From contig NZ_BIFR01000002.1 of NCBI RefSeq assembly GCF_003967535.1, positions 1,240,001 through 1,304,000 of the forward strand: 64,000 bases of DNA, read 5' to 3'. Both the position numbers and the translations under genes were made by a program. Positions 33,761-43,018 of this stretch are shown in pieces. The stretch's first letter is position 1, and every line of letters starts with the position of its first letter. The notes below the pieces were generated by a model that saw nothing but the letters and a program-made list of their open reading frames with translations, did not search any database and had not been told where the DNA came from. This stretch comes from Tengunoibacter tsumagoiensis (GTDB lineage: Bacteria > Chloroflexota > Ktedonobacteria > Ktedonobacterales > Ktedonobacteraceae).

Positions 33761-34330
33761 GTGGAAGAAAACATGCAAGAGCGTTCAATCTTTCGAGAGC
33801 GTGCTATAGAAGCGTATATGTATCGTCAGGAGCTTCAGGTTCTTTTACGTCTGGCATCACCGCCAATCTTCCTGTTCCTCTGGGCTTTATTGCTCCTTAC
33901 ATGCGCCGGAGCCTTCCTTATCTGTACCATTCGGGTGCCAGTCTATCTGCATAGTAAAGCCATGATCGTTGCGCAGAACACAGTGAATGGCCAGCCGATT
34001 GTACTGGTGTTACTGGCACCTTCCCAGCCACTAACCGTTCATCCTGGACAGAAGCTTCATTTTTGTAGCGAATGGGGAACAGCCTGTTTTACCACCAGCG
34101 TGCAGGATGTTGAAAACGCAATACAAAGCCCGGAAAGCATTGAGGCGCAATTTCATCTTTCGCCAGCATTGTCTCAATTAGTCTCAGGCCCGGCACTTGT
34201 TGCCACCGCACCACTTTATTCTCAACCTTCCTCATCGCTCTTGCTGGGCAGTTCTGGTCAGGCAGATATTCAAGCTGGATCTGAAAGCCTGATCTCATTC
34301 TGTTTTGCCTCCATGGAACCTCATTCGTAA
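33761..34330 (+). CDS. Short HlyD-like membrane protein (exporter partner)
   Basis: 189 residues from GTG 33761, or 185 from ATG 33773; AGGAGG lies just before the GTG and 13 nt before the ATG. One N-terminal span (PPIFLFLWALLLLTCAGAFLI), then an extracellular beta-rich region (MIVAQNTVNGQPIVLVLL, LTVHPGQKLHF) like half of a HlyD barrel-sandwich domain. It lacks the long coiled coil of normal membrane-fusion proteins, consistent with a host without a classical outer membrane. It is 79 bp upstream of a C39-peptidase ABC exporter. Confidence 0.65.
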   Translation: MEENMQERSIFRERAIEAYMYRQELQVLLRLASPPIFLFLWALLLLTCAGAFLICTIRVPVYLHSKAMIVAQNTVNGQPIVLVLLAPSQPLTVHPGQKLHFCSEWGTACFTTSVQDVENAIQSPESIEAQFHLSPALSQLVSGPALVATAPLYSQPSSSLLLGSSGQADIQAGSESLISFCFASMEPHS

Positions 34331-34409
34331 TAAGAGACATTCGGGCTCCGCACAGTAGAATTTCTTATAGCCTTTTAAAAATAAGAAACAAGGAAAAAGT
34401 ACGCGAAAA

Positions 34410-36743
34410 ATGGAAGAGAAAAGAAAAGAGTTCACCACTGGTAGAGGAATAGAGAGGCTGCCTACACACCCTTTGTCTCGACATTTCGTACAGAGGGAGC
34501 TCTTTTTTGATCAGTATCCTCCTGAGCTTCTCAAAATTATTGAAGCAGAGACGCAACGGCTGCCAGCTATTCAGAAAGAGCTACGCTCTTCGCCTGGAAA
34601 GCAGTCCGAGATCTCAGAGATTCGGCAGGTGACTGCAGTAGAGTGTGGGGCAGCCTGTCTGGCAATGATCCTGAGTTACTATGGGCATACGGTTGGCATA
34701 ACAGAAGTCCAGGCACGTTGTGGAGTAGGGAGAGATGGACTCACAGCTCTCGATATTGTCAAGTCTGCCCGTCTGTATGGATTGCGTGTAAGAGCTGTCT
34801 CCATTAAACCAGAGGATTTTCGCTATCTTCAACTACCAGCCATTATCCATTGGGAATTCAATCACTTTATGATTATTGAGCGTTGGTCGCGCAAGTGGAT
34901 TGATGTCGTTGATCCTGCACAAGGTCGGCGCCGTTTAAGTGCCAGCGAGTTTGATCAGGGTTTTACTGGTGTCGCTCTTTTGCTCGAGCCAGGCGCACAA
35001 TTTACGCTAAAAGCTGCGCGTCATTCCCTGACGCTTGGGGCCTATATACGTTCGTTTTTACAGATTCGCGGGACACTGCTTCAGATTGTATTCGCCTCTC
35101 TCCTTCTGCAAATCTTTGGCCTGGGTGGCCCACTGTTAACAGAACTGATCATTGATCATATTGTACCAGCAGGGGAGGATAGTCTTCTCTTGCTGGTTGG
35201 ATTGGGCATGGTGCTCTTAATCGGAATGCAAGGGGTTGCTCTGTTCCTACGAAGCTCGCTGTTATTGTACTTGCAGGCGAGAATCGATACACGCGTCATG
35301 CTTAATTTTCTTGAACATCTGCTGAGCCTGCCCTATCGTTTTTTTCAATTGCGCTTAAGTGGCGATCTTCTCTCACGCATTAATAGCAACCTTGTCATTC
35401 GCAATCTTGTCACCAATCAGCTACTCTCCTTTCTATTGGATGGCAGTACGATTATCGTCAATTTTGTGATCCTTATCGTCCTCTCGCGCCTGACAGCGAC
35501 CGTCGCATCAGGATTGGGGCTGTTCCAGATCATCGTGCTTCTTCTGACATCGCCAGGTCTGCGACGTTTAACCCAGAGAGAGCTTGAAGCCCAGGGCAAA
35601 ACACAGGGGTATCTCAATGAAGTGTTAGCAGGAATCGCAACCCTCAAGGCAGCAGGTGCGGAACATAGAGCATTTTTGCGCTGGGAAAATCTTTTCTTTG
35701 CCGAGATGAATATATCGCTCCGTTTACAATCGTATTCGATCATGATCGGGCTGGTATTACATCTTGTTTCCATCCTTTCGCCGCTGCTCCTCCTTTTATT
35801 AGGAGCGCAGCAAGTGATAGCAGGCACAATGTCCATCGGCACGATGCTTGCCCTTAATACGTTAGCGGCCCTGTTTCTCTCGCCACTAAGCTCATTCATT
35901 GAGAGTGCTCAGGATCTTCAGACCGTGCGTGCACATTTTTCGCGAATTTCCGATGTTTTGGAGGCGGAACCAGAGCAAGACGCTTCTACCATGAAGAAGG
36001 CAACCCATAGACTTCAGGGACAGATAGAACTGCGAGATCTCAGCTTTCAGTATGATCAGAGCTCACCTCCTATTCTGCGTCATATCACAATGAACATCTG
36101 GCCTGGACAAAAAATTGCACTGGTGGGGAGGACTGGCTCTGGTAAAAGTACATTAGGAAGACTACTGGTAGGCTTAATCAAGCCCACCACAGGCTCTATT
36201 CTCTATGATGGGATTCCACTAGAGTCGCTGCAGTACCAGGAAGTGCGGAGCCAATTCGGAATTGTGCTGCAAGAAGCCTGCATCTTCAGCGGTTCCATAC
36301 GAGAGAATATCGCTCTGAATAATCCAGCATTGACCATTGAACAGGTGAGCGAGGCGAGCCATCTGGCAGCCATTGCAGATGATATTGAGAAGATGCCCAT
36401 GGCCTATGAGACGTATGTGGCAGAGGGAGGAAGTGTCTTCTCCGGTGGTCAGCGCCAGCGACTGGCGATCGCACGAGCTTTAGCCCATAAACCCGCTGTC
36501 CTTCTGCTTGACGAAGCGACGAGTGCGTTAGACGCTACCACTGAGCGACACGTGGCGCAAAATCTCACTGCCCTGCACTGCACACAGATCATTATTGCCC
36601 ACCGTCTGAGTACTATCCGGCATGCAGATTGTATTTTTGTCCTGGATCAGGGGCGTATAGTCGAGCAAGGAACGCATCAACAGCTTATGCAGCACAGTGG
36701 TATCTATACAGAGCTTGTCAGAGCACAGGTGCGTTCCGACTGA
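34410..36743 (+). CDS. Peptidase-containing ABC exporter (C39 bacteriocin type)
   Basis: 777 residues. Residues ~72-200 are a C39 peptidase: VTAVECGAACLAMI with catalytic Cys ~79 and HWEFNHFMII with the catalytic His. A six-span ABC membrane domain covers ~215-500, and the nucleotide-binding domain has VGRTGSGKST (Walker A, ~572-581), FSGGQRQRLAIARAL (signature, ~677) and LLLDEATSALD (Walker B), then the H-loop IIIAHRLS. Such proteins cleave double-glycine leaders and export the mature peptide. A ~70-residue N-terminal extension precedes the peptidase. The HlyD-like partner is upstream; no precursor peptide or modifying enzyme was seen. Confidence 0.92.
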   Translation: MEEKRKEFTTGRGIERLPTHPLSRHFVQRELFFDQYPPELLKIIEAETQRLPAIQKELRSSPGKQSEISEIRQVTAVECGAACLAMILSYYGHTVGITEVQARCGVGRDGLTALDIVKSARLYGLRVRAVSIKPEDFRYLQLPAIIHWEFNHFMIIERWSRKWIDVVDPAQGRRRLSASEFDQGFTGVALLLEPGAQFTLKAARHSLTLGAYIRSFLQIRGTLLQIVFASLLLQIFGLGGPLLTELIIDHIVPAGEDSLLLLVGLGMVLLIGMQGVALFLRSSLLLYLQARIDTRVMLNFLEHLLSLPYRFFQLRLSGDLLSRINSNLVIRNLVTNQLLSFLLDGSTIIVNFVILIVLSRLTATVASGLGLFQIIVLLLTSPGLRRLTQRELEAQGKTQGYLNEVLAGIATLKAAGAEHRAFLRWENLFFAEMNISLRLQSYSIMIGLVLHLVSILSPLLLLLLGAQQVIAGTMSIGTMLALNTLAALFLSPLSSFIESAQDLQTVRAHFSRISDVLEAEPEQDASTMKKATHRLQGQIELRDLSFQYDQSSPPILRHITMNIWPGQKIALVGRTGSGKSTLGRLLVGLIKPTTGSILYDGIPLESLQYQEVRSQFGIVLQEACIFSGSIRENIALNNPALTIEQVSEASHLAAIADDIEKMPMAYETYVAEGGSVFSGGQRQRLAIARALAHKPAVLLLDEATSALDATTERHVAQNLTALHCTQIIIAHRLSTIRHADCIFVLDQGRIVEQGTHQQLMQHSGIYTELVRAQVRSD

Positions 36744-36869
36744 AATCTCAATAGTTGTTCATCAGGGTGGAGTGCTGGTGGGCCATCGAAACAGGTGTCT
36801 GGCACAGTAGTGGGCGCCAGCACAGAGGAAAACGATCCTGTTCGCCCACTCTCTCAGTACTATAACGGC

Positions 36870-37403
36870 CTAATTGTTTATGGAAAGATCACAACGCCAG
36901 TCATTACACCGCATGAAATTACCTTTGGGATACTCGAACTCGCATTCCTCGACCAGAGTAAAGCCAACCTTTCGGCAGAGGGCGTTCGATGGAGGATTGT
37001 CAACAGATGGGAAGGCATGCAGAAACCGATACTTGCTGTCATACTGCGCGATAACAAGAGCCTGAATAACTGCCGCCCCTGCGATGCCCTGCCCCTGAAA
37101 TGTGGGAAGCACCGACCATCCCATCTCATAAATCTCTTCTCCATTATGAGTACTGTCCCAGTACCCAACAGATCCAACTGCTTCGCCAGTGGTCTCATGA
37201 ACAATCTTGAACATTCGGCCCTTACCTGACTCTGTGAGCCGTTCGTAGCGAGCCTGGCGCTTGATCAGTTGCTCGTCGCTCTCTGGACCGCCAAGATGCT
37301 CGGTCATTGCGGGATCACCCAGCAGCTTTTTCAGAAGTGGAAGGTCGTCCTTACCCCATGGCTCAATACGCACAGTGCTCTGCTGCTTGCCCCTGGCAAT
37401 CAT
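36870..37403 (-). CDS. GNAT family N-acetyltransferase
   Basis: 177 residues with an AAAGGAG ribosome site. The acetyl-CoA pyrophosphate loop is QGQGIAGAA (motif A, R/Q-x-x-G-x-G/A), with VGSVGYWDS before it and NPPSNALCRKVGFTLVEE as motif B. The N-terminus (PWGKDDLPLLKKLLGD) is typical of RimJ/RimL-like members. It probably acetylates an amine of a small molecule or protein N-terminus; substrate unknown. Confidence 0.88.
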   Translation of the reverse strand: MIARGKQQSTVRIEPWGKDDLPLLKKLLGDPAMTEHLGGPESDEQLIKRQARYERLTESGKGRMFKIVHETTGEAVGSVGYWDSTHNGEEIYEMGWSVLPTFQGQGIAGAAVIQALVIAQYDSKYRFLHAFPSVDNPPSNALCRKVGFTLVEECEFEYPKGNFMRCNDWRCDLSINN

Positions 37404-37748
37404 ATTAACTCCTTTGCAGTAGCATCGCTCTATTTCAACTTACATTTCTCTATCTTATCACACGGAAGGCATAGGGACCTAAACAACCTAAAGCGGCGAT
37501 TGCCTGCCTATTGTCGAATATCGGAAACACCTGACGGTCTAGCATTGGACTCCAGACTGTTTGAGGTTAGGGTTGTGAGGAAGAGGAGCGAGAGAAGAGC
37601 CCTGCGTTCGCTCCCGGCTTACGTCAGTGCTGGCACCACAGCATCGTGTTCCTCTTCTGTCTCCAGCTCACTTGACAATCCGTCCTTTTCGTCTTGACAT
37701 GCACACTACTCCGTTATACAATATAGCAGTACTAAGTATTACTGCATA
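37404..37748. other. Divergent intergenic region
   Basis: Contains the upstream region of the GNAT gene and the PadR promoter and operator listed separately. The stretch 37440-37680 shows no gene; a possible decayed sequence could not be identified. Confidence 0.4.
37694..37745 (+). promoter_or_regulatory. PadR-cassette promoter with operator-like dyad
   Basis: TTGACA (37694-37699), exactly 17 bp, TACAAT (37717-37722). Immediately downstream lies a dyad with arms GCAGTA and TACTGC (37726-37745) over the expected transcription start, a natural site for PadR autorepression. A second TTGACA lies at 37672. Confidence 0.7.
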
Positions 37749-38120
37749 TTGGTAACACTGATTAGTGAAGGGGTGTTTAACACGGATAATTTAACTGAAA
37801 TGCTCAAAGGCGTTCTGGAAGGGTGTGTCCTGGAAATTATCAACCGAGGAGAGACCTACGGGTATGAAATTACACGTAAGCTCAACGCTTTGGGCTTTAC
37901 GGACGTGGTGGAGGGAACGGTGTATACCATCCTGATCAGGCTTGAGAAAAATAAGCTCGTGGAGATAACGAAAAAGCCGTCCGACATGGGGCCACCCCGA
38001 AAGTTTTTTACGTTAAACGACGCGGGCCGTGAGGAACTGCGCAAGTTCTGGGAAAGGTGGGAGTTCCTCTCAGCAAAAATCAAAGAGTTACGGGAGCAAA
38101 ACCATGAAATTTTGGGATAA
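37749..38120 (+). CDS. PadR family transcriptional regulator
   Basis: About 123 residues from TTG 37749; a GTG at 37773 giving FNTDNLTEML... is close to family N-termini, so the start is uncertain. LEIINRGETYGYEIT and VVEGTVYTILIRLEKNKLVE are the PadR winged-helix core, and GPPRKFFTLNDAG the wing. PadR proteins repress neighbouring transporter genes and are released by toxic compounds. It leads a five-gene cassette with two DUF1048 genes and an ABC transporter, an arrangement familiar from Firmicutes. Confidence 0.9.
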   Translation: MVTLISEGVFNTDNLTEMLKGVLEGCVLEIINRGETYGYEITRKLNALGFTDVVEGTVYTILIRLEKNKLVEITKKPSDMGPPRKFFTLNDAGREELRKFWERWEFLSAKIKELREQNHEILG

Positions 38121-38451
38121 AGTCACAGGCAACGACATGGCTCGAGAAATGAAGGCCTTTGAGGCGCGTGTAAAAAACCTTCCGGCTGATTATCAAGCGG
38201 CATGGGAAGAAATCCAGGTCAATCTCTGGCCTCGTACAGATTTCACTGGACGGAACCTTATGCCAATTTTTGATCGTGTGCTTGGCTTGCTCGAAGAATC
38301 GGTGGCGGATGGCCAGAGCGCCCGGAAGGTTTTGGGCGACGATATCGCGGGCTTCTGTTCGGCGCTGGCGGGCTCTGAGGGAGCAATGTCTTATCGCGAT
38401 AAGTGGCGCGAGCAACTGAACACTACCATTGCTCGAAAATTAGGCAAGTAG
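38104..38451 (+). CDS. DUF1048 family protein, first copy
   Basis: 115 residues from ATG 38104, overlapping the PadR 3' end by 17 bp. Pattern FEARVKNLPADYQAAWEEIQVNLW and DDIAGFCSAL match DUF1048, small helical proteins encoded next to PadR regulators. Their role is unknown. Paired with a second copy 10 bp downstream. Confidence 0.82.
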   Translation: MKFWDKVTGNDMAREMKAFEARVKNLPADYQAAWEEIQVNLWPRTDFTGRNLMPIFDRVLGLLEESVADGQSARKVLGDDIAGFCSALAGSEGAMSYRDKWREQLNTTIARKLGK

Positions 38452-38461
38452 GAGAAGAACC

Positions 38462-38809
38462 ATGAGCATACGCGATCTCATCGAAGGCAAAAAAGCGTGG
38501 CGGGCGCATATGGCGCGTGTCAAGGCGCTTCCGCAAGATTATCAGATTGTGTATAACGAGATTCAAAAATACCTCTTGAAAGTCGGGCCAGTCGAGCTCG
38601 CCGAAATGACTGATGTGCTCTCGGCGATTGTCGATCTTTTTGAGGAGGGTACAGCCGTTGGGAAAGGTGTTATCGAAGTGACAGGAAGAGATGTGGCAAC
38701 GTTCTGTGATGATCTCATCAAGGGTTCAAAAACGTTTGCCGACGTCTTTGAAGCGGCTGACCAGGAAGCCGGAAAGGCCATGAAAAAAGCGATGGAGAAA
38801 GATCATTAA
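38462..38809 (+). CDS. DUF1048 family protein, second copy
   Basis: 115 residues with an AGGAGAAG ribosome site. ARVKALPQDYQIVYNEIQKY and RDVATFCDDL show it is a paralogue of the preceding protein; both are 115 residues, so a heterodimer is conceivable. It lies between that copy and the ABC ATPase gene. Confidence 0.82.
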   Translation: MSIRDLIEGKKAWRAHMARVKALPQDYQIVYNEIQKYLLKVGPVELAEMTDVLSAIVDLFEEGTAVGKGVIEVTGRDVATFCDDLIKGSKTFADVFEAADQEAGKAMKKAMEKDH

Positions 38810-38930
38810 GGGGGATCAGTAATGAGATCTAGATCGCTCTCGCCTGGTGTGTTGGCATCATTGCCGTGGCCTGGTTCTTCGCTATGAGAGCTTATCAAAG
38901 CCGGATATAATTCAAAAGGGAGATTTGAGT

Positions 38931-39626
38931 ATGTTTTTAGCGGTATCGGGACTGACGAAACAGTATCAGATAGGAATTGCCACAACGGTCCTCAAAGGCG
39001 TGTCTATTCAACTGGCAAAAGGGCACATAGGTGTTATCTTAGGACCTTCCGGGTCGGGCAAATCCACGCTGATGAATATCATTGGCGGGGTGGACAGGGC
39101 TGACAGTGGGACCGTTGAGATCGATGGTGAACGCATCACCGATCTCAGTCAGGATCAACTGGTGGAGTATCGGCGAAAAAGCGTGGGCTTCGTCTTCCAG
39201 TTCTACAACCTTGTGCCCAATCTGACGGTCGCCGAAAACATCGAGGTGGTGTCGAACATCAGTAAGCAGCCACATAAGATGAACGATGTGCTTTCTGCTG
39301 TCGGGCTTTTCGACAAGAAAAACCGCTTCCCACGAGAGCTTTCCGGCGGCGAACAGCAGCGCGTCTCCATTGCCCGTGCCATCATCAAAAATCCCACGCT
39401 GTTGCTCTGCGACGAGCCAACCGGCGCACTGGACTTCGATACGTCTCGAGGTGTTCTGTCACTGCTTCAAAACGTGAATCGGGACTTCGGCACAACGATC
39501 CTGATGATCACCCACAACAGCGCCATCGCTGCCATGGCACACACCGTTTACAGGCTGAGAAGCGGTGAGGTCGCGGAAGTGACCCACCATTCCGAGCTTG
39601 TCCCAGCAGAAAGGATTGAATGGTAA
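38931..39626 (+). CDS. ABC transporter ATP-binding protein (MacB/LolD type)
   Basis: 231 residues from ATG 38931 (AAAAGGGAG ribosome site). Walker A is GPSGSGKST (~38-46), Q-loop VFQFYNLVPNLTV, signature LSGGEQQRVSIARA, Walker B LLLCDEPTGALD, and H-loop ITHN. This is the MacB/FtsE/LolD branch, which couples with FtsX-like permeases to extrude peptides, antibiotics or lipids. Its stop overlaps the permease start region. Confidence 0.93.
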   Translation: MFLAVSGLTKQYQIGIATTVLKGVSIQLAKGHIGVILGPSGSGKSTLMNIIGGVDRADSGTVEIDGERITDLSQDQLVEYRRKSVGFVFQFYNLVPNLTVAENIEVVSNISKQPHKMNDVLSAVGLFDKKNRFPRELSGGEQQRVSIARAIIKNPTLLLCDEPTGALDFDTSRGVLSLLQNVNRDFGTTILMITHNSAIAAMAHTVYRLRSGEVAEVTHHSELVPAERIEW

Positions 39627-41890
39627 TGGTCCTGCAAAAACGCGTATGGCGCATGCTGAGGGAAAACAAAGGCAGGTATATTGGCATTGTCCTTCTGATC
39701 CTTATAGGGAGCTTCTACTTCACAGCGGCGACAGGGGTGGCCGGCAGTCTGGAAGATCAGGTGGTTCACTTTGCCCAAACAAATATGCAGGAAGATCTGA
39801 CGTTTTCCACAGACAAGACCATTGAGGATCTTCCGACGCTGGCAAGGGAATCCGGCGCGGTTATTGAACCCTACCAGCAACGTGATGTCAAACTGCCGGA
39901 TGGACAGAGCGAGCTGCGGCTTCTCACGCCTACGTCCACCATCAATATTCCGACGGTCCTCTCAGGCCAGCCGTTGAACAATCCAGGGGACATTGTGCTT
40001 GACCCCATCTTTTTGCGAACCCATGGCTTAGCTGTCGGTGGTCAACTTGAGCTCAACGGCAAAATCTTCCATATTACGGGCACCATGGCGCTGCCTAATT
40101 ATGTGTATATCATCAAAAACTTGTATGATGTGCTGCCGACTGCTGGTTTTGGCATTGCTCTTGTTTCCAGCGCGGATATGGAGATGTTCCCCAACGCGGC
40201 TCATCAAGCCGTCACGGTCTATGGAGCACGCTTTACAAAGAGAGAAGATGTCGACACCCAGAGCGCGAAGTTGCACGGCCTTTTACAGGACAAAGGGTAC
40301 AGCCTTTCCGAATGGCTGGACGCGAAAAATAACAAGCGTATCAGTTCGCCCTGGGCCAATATTACCAGTTTGCAGTCCTTCAGTTTTCCCGTCTCCATCG
40401 CTTTTTTCCTGCTGAGCTGTATTATCGTCGGCGTGACGATGCTACGTATGGTGAAGTCTGACGCGGTGGTGATTGGGACGCTGTACGCACAGGGATACCG
40501 CCGCCGGGAACTCACACGGCATTATCTGGCGATCCCGGTGCTGCTGTCCATCACGGGTGGCCTGCTCGGAATACTGCTTGCGTGGCCGTGTATAGGGCTT
40601 GCGGTCGATTCCATCTTGGCCACATACATCCTGCCGAACACTGGCATCGCCTTCTCGCCGTTTAATCTCGCGCTGGCTCTGCTGCTGCCCCTCGCGTTGA
40701 TTGGTCTGGCGAGCTTCTTTTCTCTCCGTGGCGTCCTCAAAAAGAGTGCCGCTGAACTGATGAAAGGCGACGAACAAAAAGCCAGGGTGAATTTTTTTGA
40801 ACGTGTGCTCCGTCTCGAACGCTTCCGTTTCACAACCAAATTTCAAATCCGCGAGCAAGTGCGAAGCATCCCACGTCTGCTCTTCCTGCTCCTGGGGGTG
40901 AGCATCGCGTCACTGGTCCTGCTGTATGGTTTGACCTTCAACTCCTCAATGGATGTGGCGATGAAGCAAGGGGCCGTGGCAAGATACAATTATGGCATAG
41001 AATACAACTTCAAGGAGATGCAGAACCTCCATGATCGACCTGTACCCACAGGCGCTGAACCGTACAACTCATTCCGTGCCTACCCCGAGGGCAGGGATGA
41101 GATTGAATTTTACGTGTTGGGCATGGAGCCAGATTCCGTTGGTCTAAAGGTGAACGGCATAGGGGGCGCGAAGATATCTCGGAATCAGGTCAACATCACC
41201 TCGTCGCTGGCCCAGCGGCTTGGGCTTGGGGTTGGGGATACGCTCACGTGTATCAACAAGCTGGATGAAAAATCATACCGCCTGAAAATTGATGGGATCA
41301 TCGAAGCCTACGGAGAGCAATATGTTTTTCTCCCTTTAGATGAGTTTAACCAGAAGACCGGTCAGGCTCCTGGAAGCTACCGCACTGTTTTGAGCAACCA
41401 TGTCCTCAATTATGACGAGAGCCTGCTGGCTGGCGTTCTGGACGTGCGCGATCCCACAAAGTTTGCGAATGTGTCCGCGTCGACGACATTGATTGTTACA
41501 GCTACAACCAGCGTCGCCGTGCTTCTGGCTGTGGTCATTATCTTCATTGTCTCCTCGCTGATCATTGATGAGAATTGGAAGACGATCTCCTTGCTCAAGA
41601 TATTCGGCTATTACCGAAAAGACATTGCGAAGCTGATTCTCAACAGTTCAACGCCGGTCGTGTTTCTCGGCTTTGGGTTAGGGCTACTCCTGATGGTGGC
41701 TCTGGGGAATTACTTGTTCAGTTCCATCGCGGATTCGATTAACATGCTGATCCCCATGACGTTGAATCCGGTCTATGTCCTGCTAAGTTTGGTATTGATC
41801 CTGGTGGTGTATGAGATAACGAAGTGGTTTTGCGGCAGGAAAATCTCGCTCATATCCATGAGCGAGGCGCTGAAAGCGGGTTCGGAGTGA
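39620..41890 (+). CDS. FtsX-like ABC transporter permease
   Basis: About 756 residues; ATGs at 39620 and 39626 are both possible and overlap the ATPase stop. One N-terminal span (IGIVLLILIGSFYFTAATG), a large extracellular domain (~50-245), three spans around 250-375, a second extracellular domain, and three final spans ending near 740. The two-module FtsX layout matches large MacB-like permeases of PadR-linked cassettes. Together with the ATPase it likely exports a toxic compound sensed by PadR. Confidence 0.88.
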   Translation: MVMVLQKRVWRMLRENKGRYIGIVLLILIGSFYFTAATGVAGSLEDQVVHFAQTNMQEDLTFSTDKTIEDLPTLARESGAVIEPYQQRDVKLPDGQSELRLLTPTSTINIPTVLSGQPLNNPGDIVLDPIFLRTHGLAVGGQLELNGKIFHITGTMALPNYVYIIKNLYDVLPTAGFGIALVSSADMEMFPNAAHQAVTVYGARFTKREDVDTQSAKLHGLLQDKGYSLSEWLDAKNNKRISSPWANITSLQSFSFPVSIAFFLLSCIIVGVTMLRMVKSDAVVIGTLYAQGYRRRELTRHYLAIPVLLSITGGLLGILLAWPCIGLAVDSILATYILPNTGIAFSPFNLALALLLPLALIGLASFFSLRGVLKKSAAELMKGDEQKARVNFFERVLRLERFRFTTKFQIREQVRSIPRLLFLLLGVSIASLVLLYGLTFNSSMDVAMKQGAVARYNYGIEYNFKEMQNLHDRPVPTGAEPYNSFRAYPEGRDEIEFYVLGMEPDSVGLKVNGIGGAKISRNQVNITSSLAQRLGLGVGDTLTCINKLDEKSYRLKIDGIIEAYGEQYVFLPLDEFNQKTGQAPGSYRTVLSNHVLNYDESLLAGVLDVRDPTKFANVSASTTLIVTATTSVAVLLAVVIIFIVSSLIIDENWKTISLLKIFGYYRKDIAKLILNSSTPVVFLGFGLGLLLMVALGNYLFSSIADSINMLIPMTLNPVYVLLSLVLILVVYEITKWFCGRKISLISMSEALKAGSE

Positions 41891-42253
41891 TAGTGTGATC
41901 TTGCCCTGATTTGACGGGTCAAGGTCATTGGTCACTGTATGATATGAGATAGCCAACAATGAGCATCAAACAGCGGTTGAAATTATATAAATAGTGGTAG
42001 AATGTGTCGTAGGTTCCCAAAAAGATGAAAAGGTTGAACGAACCATTCATTCCCCTCAACAAGGAGTGAACCTGTTCCTGGATGAGACGTTTAACGCGGT
42101 GTTCAACGCGATCTCTTGCCTGGCTGAGGCCATACATCTTGCAAAAGATGCGATGTGCTGCTTGAATTTCCTCGGTCGTAAGGTCGCTGAGATCTATCCT
42201 GGAGTGAAAAGCAGAAATCAACACGTTTTACGACGTTGTGAAAGGCAGTACTT
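41891..42253. other. Intergenic stretch
   Basis: No supported gene. A 99-codon minus-strand frame (41925-42224) lacks a ribosome site and family resemblance. Probably holds the promoter of the hydrolase gene. Confidence 0.4.
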
Positions 42254-43018
42254 ATGCAGAAACCGAGTGTAGAGCCCTTGAAGGTCGGCATTGGTCAAAT
42301 ACCTATCGTCATGGGTAATAAACATGAGAATATACAGACCATTACCAACATCATCATCTCCGCTGGTCAACAACACTGTGACCTGATCATTTTGCCCGAA
42401 TGTTCCCTGACCGGCTGGCTCTCCGAGGCCGCCCGGCGCGATGCCGAACCCGTGCCAGGTCCCTTTAGCGACACACTGGGACATCTTGCCAGGCAATATC
42501 ACATGGCTATAGTTGTGGGACTGGAGGAGCGCGAGGGGCAGAACATCTACAACACCGCTTTGCTCATTGATCGGCAGGGAAACATCGTGAACAAGCATCG
42601 CAAGATCAACGAACTGGATATCGCACTTCAACTCTACACCAGGGGTGAAGCATTGAAGGTAGTTGATTTCGAGGGCCGCAAAGTAGCGCTTGATATTTGC
42701 GCCGACAGCTGGACGCCACACCTGACCGAAAGCTTGTACTTGATGGGCGCGCAGATTATCTTCTCGCCCTGTGCCTGGGCATGTGAGCCTGGACAAGAAG
42801 CGAAGAACGCGGCCTGGATCAGTCAGCAATATCAGGCGCGGACGGCCGCTAAAGCGTTGTATATTGTCTCCGCCAATAGTATTGGCGCGGTAACGGAAGG
42901 CGTATGGCAGGGGCGTATTCTGCATGGTGAGAGCCAGGTCTTTGGTCCAGACGGAGAAAAGATGCTACATGGTCCGGTGAACGAAGCCGGCCTGCTGTTC
43001 GTTCACCTGCCAGCATAG
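42254..43018 (+). CDS. Carbon-nitrogen hydrolase (nitrilase superfamily)
   Basis: 254 residues. The Glu-Lys-Cys triad can be placed: the N-terminal Glu is probably in the region before LPECSLTGW, Lys in NKHRKINEL, and Cys in LDICADSW. The start KVGIGQIPIVMGNKHEN is typical. Members hydrolyse amides or nitriles (amidases, carbamoylases); size and the LDIC motif suggest an omega-amidase/carbamoylase-like branch, substrate unknown. It stands alone with an inverted repeat about 280 bp downstream. Confidence 0.88.
   Translation: MQKPSVEPLKVGIGQIPIVMGNKHENIQTITNIIISAGQQHCDLIILPECSLTGWLSEAARRDAEPVPGPFSDTLGHLARQYHMAIVVGLEEREGQNIYNTALLIDRQGNIVNKHRKINELDIALQLYTRGEALKVVDFEGRKVALDICADSWTPHLTESLYLMGAQIIFSPCAWACEPGQEAKNAAWISQQYQARTAAKALYIVSANSIGAVTEGVWQGRILHGESQVFGPDGEKMLHGPVNEAGLLFVHLPA

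Noticed and set aside
41925..42224. Minus-strand 99-codon frame
   Set aside because: No ribosome site and no recognisable family; probably chance.
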